The notes: generated from the sequence alone by a model not told the origin. A stretch of 64,000 bases of DNA from JAHJKV01 sp963678135 (GCA_963678135.1 OY782667.1:620001-684000); one strand, 5' to 3'; positions 1 to 9,320 are shown, counted from the stretch's first letter. Numbers and translations: made by a program.

Positions 1-689
1 AGTGGCACAAACTCTTTGCCAGGTACTCCTCGGATACGCCGTGCATAATTACCTGCGCCTATATCTTCGGCCATATCAGCAAAAGCATAAATAGATCGAG
101 AAAGTGCTTTTGACATAATAAAAACAAGGAGAGCCGAAAGACTAAAAACAACACCAAGGAATAATAAAAAATTCTTACGCAAAGAAGACATCCGGCCTGT
201 AATATCTGAAACAGGCACTGCAACTCGAACGACTCCTTCAGGTAAACCAGCTACCGCAGGCAAATACAGCGCAGCATAAATCATATCCTTTGCAAGTGTA
301 GCGCTGTAGCGAGTAGACACAGCTGCTACAGTAGACGTAGCAGCAAGGACTTCAGGACGAGTGGAATGATCTTCTAAAAAACCAAGTTCAGCATAGGGCA
401 CTAGAGAATCAGCCAGCACACGTCCCTTACTAATAAAACTTATGCGCGTACCAAGTCGAGAGCCTACATTTGTAACCCATTGATCAAAAGCATATTCAGA
501 TTCAAAATTATCATGATGTGCAATGAGCCATCTGAGTGTTCCTAATTCCTGTTCAGAGCGTTGCTTTGCTTCCTGCACAAGTTCAGAGTACACTGTTTGG
601 GTTGCCATAAGAAAAAAAACACCCAATGCGAGCAAAAGCAAACCAAAAGCCCACAGCAAAAACCTTGTATGCATGGAACGAAGCTGCAC
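1..689 (-). CDS. phoR: PhoR-like sensor histidine kinase, N-terminal part (cut by window edge)
   Basis: About 230 N-terminal residues are present; the C-terminus, including any kinase domain, lies outside the window. Translation shows a first membrane segment (about residues 9-29), an extracytoplasmic domain of about 140 residues, a second membrane segment (about 173-192) and the start of a HAMP-like linker. The extracytoplasmic part has the pattern typical of PhoR/WalK sensors: a VLADS strand, then a DHSTRPEV segment and later STRYSATLAKDMIY. The start is taken as GTG at 689 because AAGGA lies six bases upstream; an ATG five codons later is also possible. A role in sensing phosphate limitation is inferred from the family and fits pstSCA about 50 kb away. 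Without the kinase core, another membrane sensor cannot be excluded. Confidence 0.7.
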   Translation of the reverse strand, partial: MQLRSMHTRFLLWAFGLLLLALGVFFLMATQTVYSELVQEAKQRSEQELGTLRWLIAHHDNFESEYAFDQWVTNVGSRLGTRISFISKGRVLADSLVPYAELGFLEDHSTRPEVLAATSTVAAVSTRYSATLAKDMIYAALYLPAVAGLPEGVVRVAVPVSDITGRMSSLRKNFLLFLGVVFSLSALLVFIMSKALSRSIYAFADMAEDIGAGNYARRIRGVPGKEFVP

Positions 690-702
690 AATCAATCCTT
701 AA

Positions 703-906
703 TTATATGCCACGCATACAATCATACAGCTCTTCTGATACTTCCACGCGCACAATAGCATTTTCTAAAATAACGCGCACATTGAGATCCGGAACAAGAG
801 CCATATCTTCGGCCACGTCTTTCCATTTTTTTTCTAATGTATCCGGCGACTGCCCCATTTCAAAAAGTTCTTCCGCAGGATAACTTTCCGCAATAATCCA
901 GCTCAT
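703..906 (-). CDS. Small acidic protein of unknown function, 67 aa
   Basis: A short acidic open frame ends 13 bases before the PhoR-like gene in the same direction, so the two are probably co-transcribed. ATG at 906 is preferred over GTG at 915 because AAGGTGG lies about five bases upstream of it. The protein begins MSWIIAESYPAEELFEMG and has no membrane segment, signal peptide or cysteine cluster; a single cysteine is near the C-terminus. I do not recognise the family. Tight coupling to a sensor kinase suggests a linked role, but this is inference only. Confidence 0.55.
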   Translation of the reverse strand: MSWIIAESYPAEELFEMGQSPDTLEKKWKDVAEDMALVPDLNVRVILENAIVRVEVSEELYDCMRGI

Positions 907-939
907 ATACTCCACCTTGCTTAAAATTTGTTCATACAG

Positions 940-1773
940 TTAATTTTTAGTAATTTGTTCAAAAAGTTCACTGCCCAAAACTTTGAGGGATGTTTTAGAA
1001 ATATCAATCATAATAGATAGCATTTCTTCTGCATTCCACTTCTCCCCTGTACCCTGAGTATAGATTGATGCCGCTTGAAGCATAATTGTTTTGTTTTGAT
1101 GCTTAACAAATCTGTTGGCACACAAATTGGTATTAATCGGCATTCCATAATTTGCAGAGGTCAACCTGTCTAATCTATTCAGCAAACCCGAAGTATAATC
1201 AAGCGTTACTGCTTTACCATCAGGTCGTTTGACCGAAATTGTTTCTGTTAAAAAATTTGATCCCTCGAGGAACAGTACATATGGAAAATGCGATTCATAT
1301 AGCATTAAGTTAGCTATTTCTGATATATTCTTATGCGATCTTTCTATTGCATTACCAGCAGCCATTATATCTTGGTTGTTATTTTTACCAACCAGTTTCC
1401 CTGTTTTAATATTTTCGATATCCTTTCCCTGGTGCTTGGCTTCTGATACTAAGATTATTCTCCAATTTCCCTTATCATCTTTTACTTCAACTATCCCCCC
1501 ATCAGGTTTGATACTGGCATTTGATACGAAAAGTGTTTGCCCTAATGCAGCATCAATTCTTTGCAAGGCTTTGTTTATTTCTTCTTTTTTTATGCGCGCT
1601 CTATGCCGAAAAGATAACTGAGGAAAATCTTTTTTTAGAGACTCAATCACAAACTGTGAGATTATTTCTACAGTTATATCATGTGCTTTAGCTTCGTCTC
1701 CAAAAATTCCAAATACACCTTGAGACTTTTTATGCTGGCTGGTTAATCTGCTACTTTGATTTTTTTTAGACAT
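940..1773 (-). CDS. EcoRI-like type II restriction endonuclease
   Basis: This 277-residue protein has the same length as EcoRI and matches my recollection of EcoRI along its whole length. The catalytic PD-(D/E)xK residues fall at the same numbers as in EcoRI: Asp91 (in KPDGGIVEVKDD) and Glu111/Lys113 (in SEAKHQGKDI). The recognition segment MAAGNAIERSHKNI keeps Asn141, Glu144 and Arg145, and Arg200 is kept in LLNRLDRLTSANYGMP. From this I infer cutting at GAATTC. It sits 56 bases downstream of its methyltransferase gene on the same strand; classical EcoRI has the nuclease first. No controller gene is seen. Nothing suggests inactivation: the frame is intact and all key residues are present. 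Confidence 0.95.
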   Translation of the reverse strand: MSKKNQSSRLTSQHKKSQGVFGIFGDEAKAHDITVEIISQFVIESLKKDFPQLSFRHRARIKKEEINKALQRIDAALGQTLFVSNASIKPDGGIVEVKDDKGNWRIILVSEAKHQGKDIENIKTGKLVGKNNNQDIMAAGNAIERSHKNISEIANLMLYESHFPYVLFLEGSNFLTETISVKRPDGKAVTLDYTSGLLNRLDRLTSANYGMPINTNLCANRFVKHQNKTIMLQAASIYTQGTGEKWNAEEMLSIMIDISKTSLKVLGSELFEQITKN

Positions 1774-1829
1774 ATTTTGATTTATCTATTTATTTTCAGG
1801 GCAAAAATTAAATTTTACCTTTTTGTTTA

Positions 1830-2831
1830 CTATTGCCTTAGTGCTTCTTCAAATAGCTCAGGCTGCTTATTTCTTATTAAAATCCTAAAATATGGACATT
1901 TTCCATTGATTGATAAGTCTTTTTCATCATCTCCCTTTCTAAATTTAACTATTTCAAACTGCTTAGGGTTAAATTTATGAAGGAATGTTATAGGAACTCC
2001 CATAAAGCCATCATAATCTAGCGGTATTTCGTTTGTTTTATTAACATTTATGCCCTTAAAATTATCATACTGAGGGTATGCAGTTTCATTTCCCAAATAT
2101 TTTTTTGTCAAGGAAATGCCTGCCTGACGTTTGAAATTGTCTAAATTCGTGAGCCATAAGCAATTATTTGGAGAAATTATCCTTCTGCCTGAATTATCAA
2201 TTCTAGCTTCTGTGCCATAAAGTTCATAATGTTCTGGGACAATAAAACCTGATATGCCTCTGCCAAGATTGATTCCTAGCCAAGCTTTATTTTCCTTAAT
2301 TAACTTAAAAATCTCTTTGTAAGTTATAGCGTTAATATTGCCAATTATTAAAAACTTTTTACTATATGCAAATAATTGATCTACATACTCTCTAAACAGT
2401 GAAAAAGGTGGATTTGTTACAACAATATCAGATTGTTTTAACAGCTCTATACTTTCATTGCTACGAAAATCCCCATCACCCTGAAACTGTCTACTATTTT
2501 TTTCAATAAGTTTGTCTTTGTCACCCTTTTCCCCAGAATACACAAAGAAAAATCCTTTTTCAGATTTTTCCCAATCAAATAAATTATGATTTTGATTTTT
2601 ATAGCAAGCAGTAATGAGTTTTTTAATTCCCAGCTTTTTGAAATTGAGAAAAAAGTAGCTAAAAAAATTGCTCTCTTGAGGGTTATCGCAGTTACAATAA
2701 ATCACCTTACCCTTAAAATGGGTTTGATAATGATTCAGCTCGCTTTCAATGTCGCAAAGTTGAGTATAAAACTCGTCGTTTTTGTTTTTTTTAGCTTCCC
2801 TTAAAAGAGTATTTGTTGCCTTTCTAGCCAT
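1830..2831 (-). CDS. M.EcoRI-like adenine-N6 DNA methyltransferase
   Basis: At 333 residues this is close to M.EcoRI (326) and similar along its length: MARKATNTLLREAKK at the start, KNDEFYTQLCDIE near 18-30, the catalytic motif IV TNPPF at about 139-143, GRGISGFIVPEHYELYGTE at about 190-208, and DEKDLSINGKCPYFRI at the end. It should methylate the adenine in GAATTC and protect the host from the nuclease encoded just downstream. It is the first gene of the pair, so methylase would be made before or with nuclease; this order is the reverse of the classical EcoRI operon. Family assignment is firm; exact specificity is inferred from similarity. Confidence 0.94.
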   Translation of the reverse strand: MARKATNTLLREAKKNKNDEFYTQLCDIESELNHYQTHFKGKVIYCNCDNPQESNFFSYFFLNFKKLGIKKLITACYKNQNHNLFDWEKSEKGFFFVYSGEKGDKDKLIEKNSRQFQGDGDFRSNESIELLKQSDIVVTNPPFSLFREYVDQLFAYSKKFLIIGNINAITYKEIFKLIKENKAWLGINLGRGISGFIVPEHYELYGTEARIDNSGRRIISPNNCLWLTNLDNFKRQAGISLTKKYLGNETAYPQYDNFKGINVNKTNEIPLDYDGFMGVPITFLHKFNPKQFEIVKFRKGDDEKDLSINGKCPYFRILIRNKQPELFEEALRQ

Positions 2832-2859
2832 GTTAATACTTGTACTATAACTTGTTTAT

Positions 2860-3018
2860 ATGTTCATTTTTTGCCCCAATAAAATTGAGCCTATTTATTG
2901 GGCAAATACAACAATGACCTTTATTAAGCCTGAAGGTAAATTTACCAACTTTATTGCTACACTATATGCCCAAAAAGTCAAACAAATCTACCGTGATTTT
3001 GAAACAACAACTATATAG
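2860..3018 (+). other. Possible 52-codon orphan ORF or gene remnant
   Basis: Between alr and the methyltransferase an open frame reads MFIFCPNKIEPIYWAN, then MTFIKPEGKF, and ends in TAG at 3018. It runs opposite to both neighbours. I see no convincing ribosome binding site for the first ATG and I do not recognise the sequence. It could be the tail of a gene destroyed when the RM system inserted, or chance. The same 211-base gap must also carry the promoter of the RM operon. Confidence 0.2.
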
Positions 3019-3042
3019 AATCCAAAGCATTATACAGTCTAT

Positions 3043-4176
3043 TTAAGTATAATATCTCTTATTCATTCCAAGAAGACAAAAAACTTCATAACTAATGCTT
3101 TGCCACCACTTTGCCAGTTCATGAGCATGAATACGCCCCTCGCCTTCACCTCCAAGTAGCCAAGCGCGATCATTCACTTGCACTTGCCGGGTACACTGAG
3201 AAATATCCACGGCAGTGAGCTGCATACACACCCTTCCAAGTATGGGAGCACGCATTCCATGTAAACACACTGCTCCAATATTGCTTAAGCAGCGAGACCA
3301 GCCGTCAGCATAACCTGCGCCTATAATCGCAATGTCTGTATCATTCGTAGCTGTATATGTTTGCCCGTAACTTACGCTTTCCCCTTTCTTAAGTGTACGC
3401 ACTTCTAAAACCGGAGCTGAAACCGCCATGCTTGGCAAAAGACCACAACCTTTTTCCTCCCAAGTTGTGCCATAAAAAGGATTTGTTCCGTACAAAGCAA
3501 TACCAGCACGTTGAGCATCAAAATGCGTTTCAGGATAGGCCAAAAGAGCAGCAGAATTGGCAAGATTTGCTTGTAACCGTAAACCTGCTTCGGCTAACTG
3601 CTTTTTTATGGCAATAAAGCTGGCAGTCTGATGCCTTACAAATTCATATTTCTCAGGATCATCTGCTGTAGCAAGATGCGAACTGAGCATAATTGGTATT
3701 AAACCTGAATATTTCTTAAGCATTGTAAGTAAAGCTGGAATATCTTGCTCGGAAAAGCCTAATCGCGCCATCCCTGTATCTATTTTCAAACTCAAGCGTA
3801 ACTGAATTTTTTTTCTTTGAGAGGTTTCATTCATTTTGGCTAATTGCTCAAAATTTCCCACAAATGGAACAATATTATATTCGCCAAGCAACTCGTATTC
3901 CCAATTTTCAATAGGTCCAAGCAAAGAAAATACCTGATGCTCGGCTTGTACAATGCCGGCGCGTCGCAGGGCAATTCCTTCTTCAACAGTGCCCACGGCA
4001 AACGCTGTAGCACCCACTTGTATTAAAGCCTGAACTGTCCGTCTTATACCATGCCCATAGGCATCTGATTTGACCACAGCAATGGCATTTCCGCCTCTGC
4101 TATCCAATACTTTCCAATTCTGTTGAAGAGCATGAAGATTGATATGTGTTGCAATTTTATTGTAGGAAAGAGTCAT
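3043..4176 (-). CDS. alr: Alanine racemase
   Basis: This is a PLP enzyme that converts L-alanine to D-alanine for peptidoglycan. The 377-residue product has the PLP lysine at position 36 in AVVKSDAYGHG, and the C-terminal domain tyrosine region VSYGQTYTAT that supplies the second catalytic base; GTNPFYGT and GRVCMQ further match the family. The ATG at 4176 is chosen because the conserved N-terminus MTLSYNKIATHINL begins there; the frame is open further upstream into mutL, but that part is not alr-like. The start lies one base after the mutL stop, indicating translational coupling. Confidence 0.93.
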   Translation of the reverse strand: MTLSYNKIATHINLHALQQNWKVLDSRGGNAIAVVKSDAYGHGIRRTVQALIQVGATAFAVGTVEEGIALRRAGIVQAEHQVFSLLGPIENWEYELLGEYNIVPFVGNFEQLAKMNETSQRKKIQLRLSLKIDTGMARLGFSEQDIPALLTMLKKYSGLIPIMLSSHLATADDPEKYEFVRHQTASFIAIKKQLAEAGLRLQANLANSAALLAYPETHFDAQRAGIALYGTNPFYGTTWEEKGCGLLPSMAVSAPVLEVRTLKKGESVSYGQTYTATNDTDIAIIGAGYADGWSRCLSNIGAVCLHGMRAPILGRVCMQLTAVDISQCTRQVQVNDRAWLLGGEGEGRIHAHELAKWWQSISYEVFCLLGMNKRYYT

Positions 4177-4177
4177 T

Positions 4178-5938
4178 TTATTTACGCTTAAAAAGTTTTT
4201 CCAATTCTTGAGGAGTCCAAGAAAGCACAATAGGTCTACCATGTGGACAATATTCTTTTTCAGGACTTGCAAGCCAAGTTTCAATCAGACTTAAGGCTTC
4301 ATCCCTTGCCAAGGGCTGCCCTGCTTTAATCGCAGCCTTACAACTGAGCATAATCCATAAATCATCCAAAGTTTCAGCTTGTCCACTCATGGCTGCGCGT
4401 AAATATTCTACCGCAGTAGCAGTATGTAAAGACGGTGGAATGCCAAGGATTTGCACAAAGCCGGAAGCTGTTTGCAGTAAAAATCCAGCTTGGCGAAGCT
4501 CATTCCATAATTTCTGCAAGCGCAAAGCCTCACTAGGATGCAAGGAAAGCTCAAAAGGCACAGCCAAGGTTTGAGAGTTCCCTTTATTACGCTCTGAACG
4601 CATAGCAGTCAAAAGCACTCGCTCATGAGCAGCATGTTGATCTATAATCAACAAGCTCTCCTGCTGACGAAAGATAAGGTATGTATTGGCAATTTGCCCA
4701 AGATAATCCAGTTTACACGGACTGGAAGTTGATTGCGTATCATCTGTTTCAACAGACACAGGATAAGGCTCAAACGAACCTTTTCCGGATACATCAGGTA
4801 TATCTCGCCTTGTATCATGTGAATTTGGAGGCAAATCCATAGACCGAAAACCTTGTTCACGAGAGTGAGAAAAAGAAGGTACAGAGGGTTCTCGTACTGT
4901 ATGAAGAGCAGGATGTTTTGTTCCTGAAAATTCTGAAAAACCTTCAGCTTGTGCCAAGGCTTGAAAAATTGCTTGACGAACTATTGTAAAAACAGAGGAT
5001 TCATCAGCAAAACGAACTTCTTGTTTCGCAGGGTGTACATTAACATCGACATGATCTGGAGGCAGGCTTAAAAATAGAACAGCCTGCGGATATTCCTTGG
5101 AAAGTAACTTCCCAGAATATGCTTGACGCACAGCAGAAAGAAGCAATTTGTCCTGCACAGGTCGGTTATTAACATACAACAAGATACGATCAGCACGAGA
5201 CTGTGCTATATCTGGCGAACCCACCATACCTTTAAGGCTATACTCACCCTGCCTGCGATCAACAGTATACAATTTTTCACAAATAGCAGGAGGCCAAAAA
5301 ACAGCCAAGCGATCTTGCAAACCTTGCTTAAATGGCAGATGAAGTAGCTGTTTACCATTGACTGTAAATGAAAATGCCGTATTCGCATGAGCCAAGGCAA
5401 GCCGGGTAACAATATCCTGACAACGACGATTTTCAGTGCTTTCTTTTTTCAAAAATTTAAGCCGAGCCGGAACAGAAAGGAAAAGATCCGTAACTTCAAT
5501 CCTCGTTCCCTGAGCCAAAGCTACCGGACCTTGCTTCACTATTTTTCCGGAATCCACACTGATAAAAGCTGCATCTTTTCCAGAAACAGCCGAGCTTACA
5601 GTCATACGCGAAACCGAAGCAATGGAGGGCAAAGCCTCACCACGAAAACCAAAAGAATGAATCGCGGTGAGGTCAGCTGCTTGGGCTATTTTACTTGTGG
5701 CATGGCGCGTAACAGCAAGCTCAAGTTCTTGGGGATCAATGCCATGTCCATTGTCCAAAACAAGGATGCGAGCACGTCCCCCTGCTTGAATGGAGATTTC
5801 AACACGGCTTGCCCCTGCATCAAGACTATTTTCCACAAGCTCTTTGATGACACTGGCAGGACGCTCAACGACTTCGCCTGCTGCTATTTGATTCATGAGT
5901 GCAGGGGGAAGGATACGTATAGGCATGGCTTGGCTCAT
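4178..5938 (-). CDS. mutL: DNA mismatch repair protein MutL
   Basis: A GHKL ATPase of 586 residues that links MutS mismatch recognition to strand removal. The N-terminus carries the ATP site motifs: AAGEVVERPASVIKELVENS, the DNGHGID box, TSKI and GFRGEAL. The C-terminal dimerisation domain contains DQHAAHERV and a CPHGRP zinc motif near the end. The endonuclease motif is normally DQHA-x2-E-x4-E; here the second Glu position appears to be Thr (ERVLLT), so latent nicking activity is uncertain. The gene lies 9 bases after lptD and one base before alr, within a minus-strand run. Confidence 0.95.
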   Translation of the reverse strand: MSQAMPIRILPPALMNQIAAGEVVERPASVIKELVENSLDAGASRVEISIQAGGRARILVLDNGHGIDPQELELAVTRHATSKIAQAADLTAIHSFGFRGEALPSIASVSRMTVSSAVSGKDAAFISVDSGKIVKQGPVALAQGTRIEVTDLFLSVPARLKFLKKESTENRRCQDIVTRLALAHANTAFSFTVNGKQLLHLPFKQGLQDRLAVFWPPAICEKLYTVDRRQGEYSLKGMVGSPDIAQSRADRILLYVNNRPVQDKLLLSAVRQAYSGKLLSKEYPQAVLFLSLPPDHVDVNVHPAKQEVRFADESSVFTIVRQAIFQALAQAEGFSEFSGTKHPALHTVREPSVPSFSHSREQGFRSMDLPPNSHDTRRDIPDVSGKGSFEPYPVSVETDDTQSTSSPCKLDYLGQIANTYLIFRQQESLLIIDQHAAHERVLLTAMRSERNKGNSQTLAVPFELSLHPSEALRLQKLWNELRQAGFLLQTASGFVQILGIPPSLHTATAVEYLRAAMSGQAETLDDLWIMLSCKAAIKAGQPLARDEALSLIETWLASPEKEYCPHGRPIVLSWTPQELEKLFKRK

Positions 5939-5947
5939 ACACTTTAC

Positions 5948-8335
5948 TTAAAATTTCAGGCCAAAATTCAAAGCAAAATTATCGCCAGACGAAAAACGCG
6001 CGTATTCCACCTTAATACTGTAGCAATCCTCTAACCAAAGAAAAGCAGCACTTTTTTCCAAATCACGAGCATCTTCAAGATCACGGCGATATTGCAAAGC
6101 AAACTGCATGTGCTCGCTCAGACCAAAATCCCCTCCAAGTGCAAGGGCATGAATACGCTCATCTTGCTGAATCAAGTATTCATCTCTTTTCTCTAAAAAA
6201 TCATAGCCAAGTGAACACTTAGAATTTTCCAAAAAATAATAATTAAGATCACTTTCATGTTCAACCAATTTACTCAAATATGGTGAATAACAAGACTTTG
6301 AAACCACACTCAGGCGTGAAGAAGGTTTGAGTATCAGCTCGGCCATAGCATCAGAAAAAGGATGCCTATCATATGTTTCACGTTCATCTTCGCGTGAGGC
6401 TTCTTGGTAATCATAACTTTGTTCTAAGCGCAGACGTAAAAAATCAAGATAATCAGTTGATAAAGCAGGCATATCTTGTTCTTTCAAAGTAACAAATTCA
6501 CGTTTACGGTCAAAGACATTGCTCACAGAATAGGTGATTTTATTCAGCCCATTAAAACGATCCGTACTTTCAAAATAAGGACGATTATTGAGGCCTGTTT
6601 GGCGAGGTTCATAAAAATAACTCACTCTTGGAATGATAGAGTGCTTCACGGCATTCCAATGGCCTTGACCCACTGTTTCCTTGCTTACTTCCAAATCAGG
6701 GTGAGCCATATCAAAAACCCTAGATATTTCGGAAAACAGTGTGATTCCTGTATTGGGAACAAATGTACTTGGTGAACGATCATCTCCAGTATGATTCCCC
6801 TCTACATAACCGTCAGACAAGACCACTTCGCTTTCTGTTTCCCAGTTATCCACATAATACCAATGCCCTGTCATACCCACAGAAGGTATAAGCGTGAGCC
6901 AAGAAGTGGACAAAGGCAAACTCATTTGCGGTTTCAAAGAAACACGATGTCCTGTGCTGCCTTTTTTTCTTGAAAAGTATCCATATTGGACAGCACTTTC
7001 AAATTCCAGTGGGCAGTCACCCATGGTATCTTTGAACACATATAGACCAAGTTCAGGCAATTTTTGCAAAGTGGTATTGTCTGAACTCTCGTTATTGTCG
7101 TTCATATAAGCAAGGTTTTCAGTATATTCTATCTTCGCGCTTAAAGCTATTTTTTCATAATCACGAGCAAGCATCAAAGTACTTGTGCGCCGTACATCAT
7201 CAGCGGGATTAATATCGCGCCCAAACTGTTCCAGCATTTCTTTTCTGCTTTGTTCATATCCAAGCAGACCCTGTGAAAATTCTTTTAAGTAATCTTGATC
7301 AGAAGCCAAATCTACATCAAAAATCATTTTCCAAGCAGCAGTTGCACCAAGTGTACTGTTTACCTTACTGCGTAACCACCATCGATTGCGGTTCGGACGT
7401 AAGAATTCATCTCCGTCAACGAGTGAAGATTCCTCGCTTTTATTTTTATACGTTTTTTTATCATTTAAGTAATCAAATTGCCAAAAACCCTTTGTCTTGG
7501 CTCGCAAAGCATGGCGGAATTCTATTCCTTGGCGATACCCTCTGGAGGCCATAAAATTTTGATAAAAAGTAAGATCCACATTATCGTTGACTGCCCAGTA
7601 AAAAGGTAGATTAAAACCCACACCCAAAGAAGAAGAGGACAGTAAATCAGGCATCAAAAATCCGCTACGCCGTTTTTTCCCAGCAGGGAGTTGCATATAC
7701 GGTAAATACGCGACAGGGACATCACGAACCTGAAAAGATGAATGCCACAGCTTGGCATCACCATCCAAAGTCACATCACCTTCCTCTGCAACTAAAGACC
7801 ATGCTGGTTTTTGCCCGCCACAACTGGTTACTTTAGCGTTGGTAAACGAATATGAATTTCCTTTATTTCTTTGAATATATGCAGACTCAAGGTAAATATG
7901 CGGTTTCGCTACAAAAATTTTACCATTTTTAAGCCAACCTTGCATTGAATTGAGTTCAAACTCAGCTTCTTGGGCTTCAAGAAAATCGCCCTGCCAAACG
8001 GCGCGAACATTACCACGCAACAAAACCCAACCTGATTTTTTATAATATCTTGCAAAGTCAGCCCGTAGAGAATCAACACCATTACTAAAAATACAATTTC
8101 CCTGTGATTCAATATATTCAGCACTATGATCAGTATTGATACTTTCAGCTGAAAACGTCCATTTTTGCTCATTTTCAGCAGGCACCTCTTTATTCAAAAG
8201 AAAAAATTTCGGGCCTTTTGAAAAAGGAGCTTGATCAACTTGGGGTAAATTTTCAGCGTAAAGACGCGCAGGTTGTCCAAACAAAGCAAACAATGCAGCA
8301 AATATGAACCCAAGAAAAAAAATATTATTTTTCAA
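5948..8335 (-). CDS. lptD: LPS-assembly outer-membrane protein LptD
   Basis: LptD inserts lipopolysaccharide into the outer leaflet of the outer membrane. The 795-residue product begins with a signal peptide (hydrophobic core FFLGFIFAALFALF, likely cleavage after LYA), followed by an OstA-like beta-jellyroll domain (about residues 60-190) and a large beta-barrel domain whose start contains GKKRRSGFLMPDL. It ends in phenylalanine, as outer-membrane barrels usually do. The first codons overlap the end of hldD by 11 bases, so LPS core sugar synthesis and LPS export are coupled. Confidence 0.93.
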   Translation of the reverse strand: MKNNIFFLGFIFAALFALFGQPARLYAENLPQVDQAPFSKGPKFFLLNKEVPAENEQKWTFSAESINTDHSAEYIESQGNCIFSNGVDSLRADFARYYKKSGWVLLRGNVRAVWQGDFLEAQEAEFELNSMQGWLKNGKIFVAKPHIYLESAYIQRNKGNSYSFTNAKVTSCGGQKPAWSLVAEEGDVTLDGDAKLWHSSFQVRDVPVAYLPYMQLPAGKKRRSGFLMPDLLSSSSLGVGFNLPFYWAVNDNVDLTFYQNFMASRGYRQGIEFRHALRAKTKGFWQFDYLNDKKTYKNKSEESSLVDGDEFLRPNRNRWWLRSKVNSTLGATAAWKMIFDVDLASDQDYLKEFSQGLLGYEQSRKEMLEQFGRDINPADDVRRTSTLMLARDYEKIALSAKIEYTENLAYMNDNNESSDNTTLQKLPELGLYVFKDTMGDCPLEFESAVQYGYFSRKKGSTGHRVSLKPQMSLPLSTSWLTLIPSVGMTGHWYYVDNWETESEVVLSDGYVEGNHTGDDRSPSTFVPNTGITLFSEISRVFDMAHPDLEVSKETVGQGHWNAVKHSIIPRVSYFYEPRQTGLNNRPYFESTDRFNGLNKITYSVSNVFDRKREFVTLKEQDMPALSTDYLDFLRLRLEQSYDYQEASREDERETYDRHPFSDAMAELILKPSSRLSVVSKSCYSPYLSKLVEHESDLNYYFLENSKCSLGYDFLEKRDEYLIQQDERIHALALGGDFGLSEHMQFALQYRRDLEDARDLEKSAAFLWLEDCYSIKVEYARFSSGDNFALNFGLKF

Positions 8336-9320
8336 GCGACCCTCTACTTTTTAGGTACGAGTTTTCTTGGCTAAGATAGCTGGTGATATACTCTGCAACG
8401 CCCTTTTCCAAACGAGTAAAGGGAGCATCATACCCAACACTTCGGAGTTTGGCTACCTCGGCCTGAGTAAAATACTGATACTTATTCCGAATTGTTTTCG
8501 GCATTTCAATATATTCAATATTTATTTCACGATTCATAGCCATAAAAACAGCTGCAGCAAGTTCATTCCACTGCCTTGCTTCACCTGTGCCAACATTAAA
8601 AATACCCCCTACATCAGGATGCTCTAAAAACCACCACATAAGATCAACGCAATCTTTAACGTACACAAAGTCCCTTTTCTGTCCACCGTTTTGGTATTCT
8701 TGGCAATAGGACTTAAAAAGACATAATTTTTCAGTCTCCAAAATTTGTTCATAGGCTTTACAAACAACGCTACGCATATCGTCTTTATGATATTCGTTTG
8801 GCCCGTATACATTAAAAAATTTCAAAGACACAATCCGATCAAAAATACCTGCATCCAAAGCCCAAAGATCAAAAAGATGTTTGGAATATCCATACATATT
8901 CAAGGGGCTTAGATTTTGGGTTTTTTCGTGATTATCAGAAAAACCAAGCGTACCGTCTCCGTAGGTCGCGGCTGAAGAGGCATTCACAAGAGGGATTTGA
9001 TTGCTGACACAAAACCGGGCGATCAGTTGTGAATATCTATAATTATTTTCCATGAGAAAATCAGCGTCACGTTGCGTTGTGGAGGAGCAAGCTCCCATAT
9101 GCACAATTGCTGCAGCCTCAAAGGGATCTTCTCCACGCAAAAGATATTTATGAAATTCATCGCGGTGCAAATAGTCTTGATAACTCAAGCCAACAAGATT
9201 TTTCCATTTATCAGTACTGGCCAAATTATCCACTATGAGAATATCGTTAATTCCCATCTGGTTCAGTTTCCAAACCATGGCACTGCCGATAAATCCGGCT
9301 CCACCAGTAACAATATACAT
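8325..9320 (-). CDS. hldD: ADP-L-glycero-D-manno-heptose 6-epimerase
   Basis: A short-chain dehydrogenase-type epimerase that makes the heptose donor for the LPS inner core. The N-terminal NAD(P) motif GGAGFIGSAMVWKLN and VDNLAS are followed by the catalytic Ser in NASSAATYGDG and the Tyr/Lys pair in YGYSKHLFD. The FFNVYGPNEYHKDDM and FVYVKDCVD segments are typical of HldD rather than GalE. The product is 331 residues, normal for the family. It is the first gene of the hldD-lptD-mutL-alr run; AAGGAG lies just before its ATG. Confidence 0.92.
   Translation of the reverse strand: MYIVTGGAGFIGSAMVWKLNQMGINDILIVDNLASTDKWKNLVGLSYQDYLHRDEFHKYLLRGEDPFEAAAIVHMGACSSTTQRDADFLMENNYRYSQLIARFCVSNQIPLVNASSAATYGDGTLGFSDNHEKTQNLSPLNMYGYSKHLFDLWALDAGIFDRIVSLKFFNVYGPNEYHKDDMRSVVCKAYEQILETEKLCLFKSYCQEYQNGGQKRDFVYVKDCVDLMWWFLEHPDVGGIFNVGTGEARQWNELAAAVFMAMNREINIEYIEMPKTIRNKYQYFTQAEVAKLRSVGYDAPFTRLEKGVAEYITSYLSQENSYLKSRGSLEK

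Noticed and set aside
5387..6034. 215-codon plus-strand frame
   Set aside because: It is antisense to mutL and the lptD end, which are strongly supported by conserved motifs.
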